Below are positions 5,956-11,211 of a stretch of 11,211 bases of DNA, piece after piece. Source of the DNA: SIG622 sp045600125 (GTDB lineage Bacteria > Bacillota > Clostridia > Oscillospirales > CAG-382); NCBI GenBank assembly GCA_045600125.1, contig JAZRXH010000007.1, positions 1-11,211 on the forward strand, read 5' to 3'. A program made the position numbers and the translations under genes. The notes under the pieces were generated by a model that did not search any database, was not told the origin of the DNA, and worked only from the letters and a program-made list of their open reading frames with translations. The number at the start of each line of letters is the position of its first letter. The first letter of the stretch is position 1.

Positions 5956-8184
5956 TCACGTCTCGTTTTTCCCGGAAACGAAGAAGCGCATGGAGGGGTT
6001 GGCAAGGCCGAAGATCCCCTTCTTCGAGGAAAGCCCGAAGGAGAATCTGGCGCATCGGAACTCCGGAATCCGAAGGCTTATCCGCCTTATGCCGTTGGGG
6101 CAGGACGGTACGCCCGCACTCCCCGGCTCCTCCGCCGTGGAAAGATCCGCCGAATAGATCAGCGAATCATCCCCGTACACGTCAATGTGGGAGACCCCGT
6201 CAACGCTTGCCGGGACCTCGAAGGAAACGCCGCAGAGCACCTTGAGAAGGGTGGGATCGCCCAGATCCACGTCCCTCGTGCGGTAGACGCAGCGAATGTC
6301 CTCCCCGAAGTCTCCTTCCACGTCCTCCCCGAGACGCACAAGGCGCACCGAGAACCTTTCCTCGGTTTCTTCCTCACCGTCTTCCTCGTCTTCCTCATCG
6401 GGCTCTCCGTCCCCCTCACCGGAGAGGTCAAGACCGAAGAGGTCGCCGTCTTCCCCGTCTTCCCCGTCTTCCCCGCCGTCGTTTTCGGGAGAGTCGGGAG
6501 AGTCGGAGCCTTCCGGATCCCCGGTGCCTTCGGGATCACCCGTTTCCTCCTGCACTCCGGGTCCGGGGTCTTCCCCGGCATTTTCGCCCGGGAGGAGCTC
6601 CTCCCCGGTATCCGCCCCGCCGTCTTCCTCACCCGCTCCGAAGAGATCGGCAGAGCCATTGCCATTGCCATTGCCATTGCTGTCGCCGCTGCCGTTTTCC
6701 TCGCCGCCGTCCCCGTCTTCCCCGTCCGGCTCTTCCGGCAAGAGGTCGGCGCAAAGTCCGTAGAGTGTAGTGCCGCAGACGAACAGCGCCTTCTCAAAAA
6801 GCCCCGTAAAGCGCACCCAGCACAGCGCCTTCTCGGCGTCATCCGGCCTTGCGCCCGCATAATAGGGGGAAGCACCGTAGTCCCACATGTAGGCGTTCCC
6901 GCCTGCCAAAAGGATATATTTCCGGTCGTAGTCGCAGGATACCGCCGAAAGAAGCGCCTCCTTGTCCTCCCGGAAGAAGCCGACCCTTGCTCCACGACCC
7001 TCGATGTTGGCGGAGATCTTCCGCACGCTCAGCTCATCGGTATACTCCGAAGACACGATGATGTAAATGCCGCTTCCCGAGCAGGCGAAGACCAGACGGT
7101 TGTCCACAAGGCGTATGCTCCCCGGCATGTCGCATCCGACCCCCGTGCTGATCTGCCGCACCCGGAAGTCGGCGCCGGCACTCTCCGAGAAGCTGTAGCG
7201 GATGCCGTAGACCGACCTTTTGCAGAAGGCGCACAGCTCGTCCTTCTGCTTTTCCAGCGCCACGATGTCCTCGCTCCCGCTTCCGATGATGTCGAAGGAA
7301 TCCCGCTTTACCGAAAGAGGCGACAGAAGATCGCTCATGAAGTAATAGCCGCAGTATTCGGGATTTCCCGCAAAGAAAACCCTCGTGCCCCCCGCCGAAT
7401 TACCGCCGTAACAGCGGCAGACCCGACAGCCGAAGATGCGGTCGAACTCCCGTATCTCCTCTCCCTTTTTGGGATAATACCGGACGACGCAGGACTCGGT
7501 AAGCGACTTTCCCGGCGCAACCGTCAGCCGTCCCTCCGAGACAACAAAATTCTCCTTCGGGTATACTCTGCCCGTTTCCTCTCCCACCACCGAGAAAGGA
7601 AGCGACACGTCGCAGGGCACGGGAAGCACCAGATGCGGCACGTTCACGTCGTGGGCGGAATAATGTATCTCCACAAGGCAGGCAAGTAAATTATCCGACA
7701 CCTCTCCCGCCGTACAGCCGCTGCCGAGAAAGTAGTTCGCCCCGGTGTAGGTCACCTTGACCTCCGGTTCTTCCTCGGTAACGGTAAAATCCTTGTCCAC
7801 CGAAAGGATGCGGATATCCGGGAGGAAAATATACAGCTTTGTGTTCATCTCAAACAGCAGGCTGTCCGCATCGGTCATTTTCTCGTATAGTACGTCCGCT
7901 TCGCCGTCCTGCGAGATCCGGATCAGCTTTGTCCCGATATGGACAAGGACAGCCCCGAAAAACTCCGACTCGGTGACGCCGTGGACAGCGCCCTCTGCGA
8001 TAGCCTCTGCCGCCGTCTCCTGCCCGAAGCGGCAGTGAAGCATGTTGTTTCTGAATATCGTATTTTCAAGGAAGGGACTCTGCGATGCGCCGAGATCGTC
8101 CGAGCTCGCCCCCAGCCGCACACCGCCGTCCGGTACGCCGAGCCGGGACGTCACGCAGCCCCTTCCGGTTCTGATTTTTGCCAT
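5956..8184 (-). CDS. Large phage connector or tail protein, probable beta-propeller, with an acidic low-complexity linker
   Basis: I chose the ATG at 8184 (MAKIRTGRG, 742 aa) because GGAG lies about 6 nt upstream; the in-frame TTG at 8211 has no ribosome binding site. Residues about 1-475 are beta-rich with blade-like segments (for example GTKLIRIS, TKLYIFLPDIRILSVD, RLVDNRLVFACSGSGIYI, KYILLAGGNAYMWDYG), resembling the propeller proteins that join head and tail in podoviruses (P22 gp10 or T7 gp12 type). Residues about 480-611 are a Gly/Asp/Glu/Asn-rich linker with a Gly-Asn run near 501-512 and a GED run near 571-579. Residues 612-742 are beta-rich again, jelly-roll-like. The propeller and gp10/gp12 assignment comes from pattern and gene position, not a search. 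A terminator lies just upstream of the gene. Confidence 0.9.
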   Translation of the reverse strand: MAKIRTGRGCVTSRLGVPDGGVRLGASSDDLGASQSPFLENTIFRNNMLHCRFGQETAAEAIAEGAVHGVTESEFFGAVLVHIGTKLIRISQDGEADVLYEKMTDADSLLFEMNTKLYIFLPDIRILSVDKDFTVTEEEPEVKVTYTGANYFLGSGCTAGEVSDNLLACLVEIHYSAHDVNVPHLVLPVPCDVSLPFSVVGEETGRVYPKENFVVSEGRLTVAPGKSLTESCVVRYYPKKGEEIREFDRIFGCRVCRCYGGNSAGGTRVFFAGNPEYCGYYFMSDLLSPLSVKRDSFDIIGSGSEDIVALEKQKDELCAFCKRSVYGIRYSFSESAGADFRVRQISTGVGCDMPGSIRLVDNRLVFACSGSGIYIIVSSEYTDELSVRKISANIEGRGARVGFFREDKEALLSAVSCDYDRKYILLAGGNAYMWDYGASPYYAGARPDDAEKALCWVRFTGLFEKALFVCGTTLYGLCADLLPEEPDGEDGDGGEENGSGDSNGNGNGNGSADLFGAGEEDGGADTGEELLPGENAGEDPGPGVQEETGDPEGTGDPEGSDSPDSPENDGGEDGEDGEDGDLFGLDLSGEGDGEPDEEDEEDGEEETEERFSVRLVRLGEDVEGDFGEDIRCVYRTRDVDLGDPTLLKVLCGVSFEVPASVDGVSHIDVYGDDSLIYSADLSTAEEPGSAGVPSCPNGIRRISLRIPEFRCARFSFGLSSKKGIFGLANPSMRFFVSGKNET
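6448..6474. repeat. Three perfect 9-nt repeats inside the linker coding sequence
   Basis: GTCTTCCCC occurs three times in a row, encoding a GED tripeptide repeat on the minus strand. Copy-number changes would stay in frame and only change the linker length. Confidence 0.9.
6655..6678. repeat. Four perfect hexanucleotide repeats inside the linker coding sequence
   Basis: GCCATT occurs four times in tandem, encoding alternating Asn and Gly on the minus strand. Gain or loss of units would keep the frame, so this is a length-variable linker site rather than an on-off switch. Confidence 0.95.
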
Positions 8185-8200
8185 ATCGCACTCCGTTCTG

Positions 8201-8217
8201 CCGCAAAACAAGCGGCA
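8201..8217. other. Short hairpin before the large connector gene
   Basis: On the minus strand GCCGC and GCGGC form a 5-bp stem with a TTGTTTT loop, starting just after the terminator at 8226 and ending about 16 nt before the ATG at 8184. It could protect the 5' end or affect ribosome access. Confidence 0.4.
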
Positions 8218-8225
8218 TCATAGTG

Positions 8226-8278
8226 AAAAAAGGCACCGGAAAGGGGAGCCGTAAGCCGTCCTGCCTCCTCCCGGTGCC
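8226..8278 (-). terminator. Intrinsic terminator inside the virion gene cluster
   Basis: On the minus strand GGCACCGG (8278-8271) pairs with CCGGTGCC (8239-8232). A GAGGAG/CTCCCC region can extend the stem inside, and six T follow (A-tract 8226-8231). It lies between the adaptor gene (ends 8362) and the 742-aa gene (starts 8184), so it may reduce or condition expression of the two downstream genes. No obvious promoter follows it. Confidence 0.7.
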
Positions 8279-8320
8279 CTGCATAAAACGGGGATGTCTT
8301 CCGCCGTTTCTCTGCTTCGG

Positions 8321-8345
8321 TCTGTGTCAGTCAGTCTGTGTCAGT
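8321..8345. repeat. 11-nt direct repeat after the adaptor gene
   Basis: TCTGTGTCAGT occurs at 8321-8331 and 8335-8345, 14 nt apart, in the noncoding stretch between the adaptor stop and the terminator. I see no function. Confidence 0.7.
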
Positions 8346-8361
8346 AGGGAAGTTTTTCCCG

Positions 8362-9330
8362 TCAGTGAAAGAAGTGCCGGCGAAGAAGGCTGCCTTTGCG
8401 GAAGGCGTCCCGATAGTAGGGCGTCTTGTCCCGCCGGTAGGGTGCCTCGCATATCTCCAGCGCCGCCTCCGCCTCTGCCGCCCGCATCCCCAGCTTCGCA
8501 TACACGTCCGACTGCTCGTCGGTGCAGAGGTCTCTCGCCGTGACAAGGCAGAGAAGATCGAAGAAGCGATGCGGAAGCGGGAGAGCGGCAAAGTCCCCGT
8601 CCTCCTCGCACAGCTCCTTCGGCATATTCTTATAGGTGAGAAGGTACTCGCCGCTCTTTGCCTTCTTTGCGTAAAGAAAAGCGCCTCTGACCGTAAAATC
8701 GAAAAGGTCGTACTCTTCGTCTTCCCGTCCGTTCACCCTTCGCACACTGCAAAGAGAGAGGAAGTCCCCGGGAAGGGATGCAAGTAAAACGCCCTTTTCC
8801 GGGAAATCGGGGAGAAGCATGGCGGCATTTTCCTCTTCCTCCGGACAAATGCCGGTAAACAGCACGGCGCCCCGCAATTTCACCTTTCCCTCGGCGGTAA
8901 GGGTCAGCGAAGCGTCGGTACAGTCGCCAAGGTAAAGCTTCACGTCCCGGAATAAGCCGGGAGGGCTTGCAAAGGATGTGCCGATCTCCTCTTCTCCGTT
9001 CTCTGCCGTCACAGTGCCGCATCCGCAGACCGACAGAACGACGCCGACGCCGGAGCCGGAAAGCTCGCTTGTCCGCTGTTCGCCGTCCGACAGATCCCCG
9101 GAAGGAAACAGCGTCTGTCCGGCATCTGAAAGAAAGACCGCGGCGGTCTTCTCGCCCCGGTACAGCTCGGTATAGATCCGCCTTATGTGATGGTTCAGCA
9201 CCGAGAGGAATCTTTTCCCGACGTCCTCCCGCTCGCCGCCGCTCATCACAACGCCGTTGCGGGAGTAGCGCTCCAGAAGCTTCAGAACGTTGTCACGGGC
9301 ATTTCCGAGGCAAAATGTTTTTTGATCCAT
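8362..9330 (-). CDS. Probable head-tail adaptor protein
   Basis: The protein has 322 residues; AGGAG lies 7 nt before the ATG. Residues 1-60 are helical (LKLLERYSRNG, RFLSVLNHHIRRIYTELY). Residues about 60-250 are beta-rich, with a segment like a small jelly-roll (LFRDVKLYLGDCTDASLTL). Residues about 255-322 are helical again (PHRFFDLLCLVTARDLCTDE, then an Ala/Glu helix), with a basic C-terminal end. Helical ends that pack on a portal ring, with a beta insertion, fit adaptors or tail-tube-A-like proteins. The order capsid, small protein, this gene, propeller protein also fits. The family call is by architecture and synteny, not by a recognised motif. It is separated by 47 nt from the gene before it and by a terminator from the gene after it. 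Confidence 0.88.
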   Translation of the reverse strand: MDQKTFCLGNARDNVLKLLERYSRNGVVMSGGEREDVGKRFLSVLNHHIRRIYTELYRGEKTAAVFLSDAGQTLFPSGDLSDGEQRTSELSGSGVGVVLSVCGCGTVTAENGEEEIGTSFASPPGLFRDVKLYLGDCTDASLTLTAEGKVKLRGAVLFTGICPEEEENAAMLLPDFPEKGVLLASLPGDFLSLCSVRRVNGREDEEYDLFDFTVRGAFLYAKKAKSGEYLLTYKNMPKELCEEDGDFAALPLPHRFFDLLCLVTARDLCTDEQSDVYAKLGMRAAEAEAALEICEAPYRRDKTPYYRDAFRKGSLLRRHFFH

Positions 9331-9377
9331 GGGTTTTCTCCTTTTTGTTTTTCCGTGATGCGGGAAACCGTCGCCCC

Positions 9378-9638
9378 TTAAAGGGCGTCAAAGTAGAGTA
9401 TCTTGACAGAGACCTCTTCGTTTCCCGTCGGGCACACGCTGACCTCTCCCGCAAAGTCCAGCGTCTCCCCCTCCTCGAGAAGATACGAATCCTCGCTCGC
9501 ATCCTCCTCCGAGCCGGTGATGTAGATGTCCCCGTCCTGCGGTTTTATTCTTGCCATAAGACCGTAGGTTTTGATGATCTCGTTTTCCGCAATTTCCAGC
9601 GTCTCCGCATACAGAGGCTTCAGATAGATTTCCTGCAT
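9378..9638 (-). CDS. Small beta-rich virion protein (86 aa), next to the capsid gene
   Basis: The ATG at 9638 has AAAGGAG 9 nt upstream; an upstream in-frame GTG (9674) has no such site. The N-terminus is MQEIYLKPLYAE. From about residue 25 on the pattern is short beta-strands and turns (GDIYITGSEEDASEDSYLL, EVSVCP, EEVSVKILYFDAL), acidic overall. Small proteins of this kind, directly after a phage major capsid gene, are often head decoration or fibre-base proteins, but I cannot assign it to a family. A hairpin (CGCCC with GGGCG) overlaps the stop codon. It is probably co-transcribed with the adaptor gene 47 nt downstream. Confidence 0.8.
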   Translation of the reverse strand: MQEIYLKPLYAETLEIAENEIIKTYGLMARIKPQDGDIYITGSEEDASEDSYLLEEGETLDFAGEVSVCPTGNEEVSVKILYFDAL

Positions 9639-9690
9639 TTTCCTTTTCTCCTTTCCGTACTTCGCACGTTCCACGCTCCCCCTTCACAGA

Positions 9691-9715
9691 GTGCGGTGCA
9701 AAGTCCGCACCGCAC
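9691..9715. other. Perfect 9-bp hairpin between capsid and small-protein genes
   Basis: GTGCGGTGC (9691-9699) pairs with GCACCGCAC (9707-9715), 7-nt loop. There is no T-tract on either side, so it is more likely an mRNA stabiliser or processing site than a terminator. Confidence 0.6.
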
Positions 9716-9733
9716 CCCGCAAAGAAGTCCTTC

Positions 9734-9770
9734 CCGCCGCCGGGGTATTTTCCTCCCCCGGAATCGGCGG
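9734..9770. other. Long GC-rich hairpin after the capsid gene
   Basis: CCGCCG/CGGCGG (9734-9739 with 9765-9770) and CCGGGG/CCCCGG (9740-9745 with 9756-9761) stack into 12 bp with a 3-nt bulge and a 10-nt loop. It lies about 50 nt past the capsid stop codon on the minus strand and lacks a T-tract. Together with the hairpin at 9691 it fills most of the 184-nt gap. Confidence 0.6.
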
Positions 9771-9822
9771 CAGCTCTTATGCGATGCTCATGCCCGAAGG
9801 CTCACACCGCAGGATCTGAGGC

Positions 9823-10830
9823 TCAGTTTTCCTCTTCGTCCTCTTCGTCCTCGTCGTCCTCGTCGTCATCCTCTTCATCCTCGTCCTCGGGGACCTCCAC
9901 GTCTCCCGCATAGTCGGGGTCGGAGAAGATGATGGGTCTTGCGTCGGCAACGCCGAAGGCAAAATCCACATAGCCGATGTAGTCGGTGATAAGAGGGTTG
10001 TCCTGCTTGGCGATCAGCACCGTGGGCTTGGTGATGTACACGAGCTTGAGCACCTCACGCAGAAGCATCGAGTCGGCGACCGCCCACTGCTTGGCGGAAA
10101 AACCGATACCGCCGCCGCCGACAACAAGGTACTTCATGCCGTATACGGGGTTCGCCGCATTGGTATCCGCACCCTCGTCGGGATTCTTCGTGGGAACCAG
10201 ACGGGAGTTGGGACCGCAGATTTCCTTCGCCTTGCTCTCAAGCTCGGGGCTTACGAGAAGAAGGTCGAAGTTCGACGCAAAGGGAAGTCCGTCCGGCGTC
10301 ACAAAGCGGGAAGCTCTCGCCTGCGCCTTGCAGATCGCCGCCACGCTCAGGTTCTCCTTCATCACGTTGGAGAAGAGCGGTGCATCCTCAAGGGTGTTTA
10401 CCGGATGCCGGTTGGAAGCCCAGGGCTTTCCGTCAAAGCCCTCTCCGGTATACGCCGAGCCGAAGAGGCGGTAGAAGTCGTTGAGCACCGTCATGTAAGC
10501 GGAATCCGCAAGACGGGTGCCGATCTTCTGCGCCTCGCCGGAAAGGTCCACCTTCGCCTTCTTGTAGGAAAGGCTGACCGCCAGCGCCTTCTCGGTGGGG
10601 GTGATGGTGGTGATAAAGCTTCTCTTCTGATCGGCGCTGGTAAGGCTTTCGCCGTCATAAGCGGGAAGCTCGCCGAAGCCGCCCACGCCTTCGAGTCTGT
10701 AGTCGATGTTGTCGCGCACGATTACGTCGCAGACTTCGTTCAGAATGTCGCACCTCTTGGCGTATCGAAGATCGAAACGCTTCTTGACAAGAGGATAAAG
10801 GTCGTTGCTCCATGTGTAAATATCGTTCAT
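9823..10830 (-). CDS. Phage major capsid protein, HK97 fold, Mu gpT-like, with acidic tail
   Basis: The protein has 335 residues and starts at ATG 10830 with an AAAGGACAGG sequence upstream. Residues about 45-85 (FGELPAYDGESLT, ITTITPTEKALAVSLSYKKA), the segment near 115-135 (FGSAYTGEGFDGKPWASNRHPV), and LLLVSPELESKAKEI with a following NP, KQWAVAD and a C-terminal YV.FAFGVADAR segment match the pattern I associate with gpT-like capsid subunits. About 420 such subunits would build an icosahedral head. Residues 312-335 are almost entirely Asp and Glu (21 of 24), which is not usual for this family. No portal, scaffold or protease gene is seen upstream in the window. The family call is from remembered patterns, without a profile search. 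Confidence 0.85.
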   Translation of the reverse strand: MNDIYTWSNDLYPLVKKRFDLRYAKRCDILNEVCDVIVRDNIDYRLEGVGGFGELPAYDGESLTSADQKRSFITTITPTEKALAVSLSYKKAKVDLSGEAQKIGTRLADSAYMTVLNDFYRLFGSAYTGEGFDGKPWASNRHPVNTLEDAPLFSNVMKENLSVAAICKAQARASRFVTPDGLPFASNFDLLLVSPELESKAKEICGPNSRLVPTKNPDEGADTNAANPVYGMKYLVVGGGGIGFSAKQWAVADSMLLREVLKLVYITKPTVLIAKQDNPLITDYIGYVDFAFGVADARPIIFSDPDYAGDVEVPEDEDEEDDDEDDEDEEDEEEN

Positions 10831-11112
10831 AACTTGTTACCTGTCCTTTCATTCATTACTGTTTTGTACTGATTTGTACGGATGGGAAAAGAAAAAGAGG
10901 GGAGCTGAAAGCAGTGTGGAGTTTGGAGAGTGGAGTGTGGAGTTGATTTCTGAAACCGGTACGGTTCAAACAGACGAAACAAAGTGAAGAATGAAGAATA
11001 AAAAATGAATGATGAAAAACTAAACTGTTCCGAATTCTCCCGTCCATCACAGTCGCCCCGGTTTGAAGCCGTGCAGTGTACCCCAAGTCAAGTACAATTT
11101 TGATTTGTAGTG
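10831..11112. other. Noncoding spacer with degenerate short repeats, upstream of the capsid gene
   Basis: No credible gene is present. It holds a purine-rich stretch with GTGTGGAGTT repeated 21 nt apart (10914-10923, 10935-10944), an AAGAATGAAGAAT-type stretch near 10985-11016, and GTAC pairs at both ends (10862-10879 and 11077-11096). I see no strong minus-strand promoter for the capsid gene. Confidence 0.6.
10914..11016. repeat. Degenerate short repeats (GTGTGGAGTT and GAATGAAGAAT types)
   Basis: Two GTGTGGAGTT copies, 21 nt apart, are followed by a stretch of imperfect GAAGAAT/GAATGA units. These look like replication-slippage sequence. They are not coding in any frame with a ribosome binding site. 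Confidence 0.6.
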
Positions 11113-11141
11113 TTTAAATTTTTGAAATAGTGTGGTATAAT
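11113..11141 (+). promoter_or_regulatory. Plus-strand promoter at the right edge
   Basis: TATAAT (11136-11141) is preceded by TGG, an extended -10, and by TTTAAA (11113-11118) 17 nt upstream as a fair -35. The start would be near 11148. It points away from the capsid gene. TGTAC (11077-11081) and GTACA (11092-11096) form a small inverted repeat just upstream, a possible operator. Confidence 0.65.
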
Positions 11142-11147
11142 GTTCTC

Positions 11148-11211
11148 GCTTTACCGATCGGGAGGATAAGGCAACGCTGAGGAGCGACCTGAGCGCCGGA
11201 TCGGGTTTGCG
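11148..11211 (+). ncRNA. 5' end of a structured transcript, cut by the window
   Basis: CCGATC (11154-11159) can pair with GATCGG (11199-11204) and encloses a small hairpin CGCT-GAGG-AGCG (11175-11186). No start codon with a ribosome binding site is seen. It could be a 5' UTR, a riboswitch or a small structured RNA; I do not recognise it. Confidence 0.35.

Noticed and set aside
6187..7689. Long plus-strand ORF (500 codons) opposite the connector gene
   Set aside because: It is an antisense shadow with no ribosome binding site. The low-complexity part mirrors the minus-strand acidic linker.
8066..8284. 72-codon minus-strand ORF across the terminator and the connector start
   Set aside because: It reads through the terminator hairpin and overlaps the start of the 742-aa gene out of frame, with no good ribosome binding site.
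10856..11086. 76-codon minus-strand ORF upstream of the capsid gene
   Set aside because: It translates slippage repeats (Phe/His/Ser/Leu-rich), has no Shine-Dalgarno and no recognisable domain.
11077..11105. Terminal inverted repeat of an IS3-type insertion sequence
   Set aside because: TGTACCCCAAGTC superficially recalls IS3-type ends, but no transposase or matching complete end is in the window. It was kept only as a weak MITE-like idea.

Overview
The window looks like a piece of chromosome from a moderately GC-rich Firmicute, probably an uncultured Clostridia member. The reasons are a secreted S-layer-homology (SLH) protein, strong AGGAG-type ribosome binding sites, a TTGACA-17-TATAAG promoter, intrinsic terminators with T-tracts, and intergenic hairpin repeats. 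This placement is an inference; no rRNA or marker gene is present.

Layout from left to right. 1-331: a structured element (element A), an intrinsic terminator, an 11-bp hairpin and a probable promoter. 332-3562 (+): a 1076-residue secreted SLH protein with four tandem ~145-residue repeats. 3571-3789: four ~39-nt hairpin-bearing repeats, then a second copy of the terminator module. 3881-4301: a compact minus-strand unit with a strong promoter, a 42-codon membrane-peptide ORF, a second copy of the structured element (element B) and a minus-strand terminator. 4302-4507: an AT-rich spacer. 4508-10830 (-): five genes read leftward as a phage virion module. In transcription order these are an HK97-fold, Mu gpT-like major capsid protein with an acidic tail; a small beta-rich protein; a probable head-tail adaptor; a large probable beta-propeller connector or tail protein with an acidic low-complexity linker; and an Ala-rich coiled-coil protein with no recognised fold. 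10831-11211: a noncoding spacer with degenerate short repeats, then a plus-strand promoter and the 5' end of a structured transcript cut off by the window edge.

The capsid-to-tail gene order matches a podovirus-like virion block. No portal, scaffold or terminase gene lies directly upstream of the capsid gene; the spacer and an opposing promoter are there instead. The module could be a prophage whose packaging genes are elsewhere, a decayed remnant, or a domesticated particle locus. The window cannot decide.

The most interesting signal is the pair of elements A (9-118) and B (3954-4062) on either side of the SLH gene. Their sequences have diverged, but they share the same three stems, the same spacings and compensatory base-pair changes. 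That pattern suggests a conserved structured RNA, or possibly a hairpin-ended DNA repeat, that I do not recognise.
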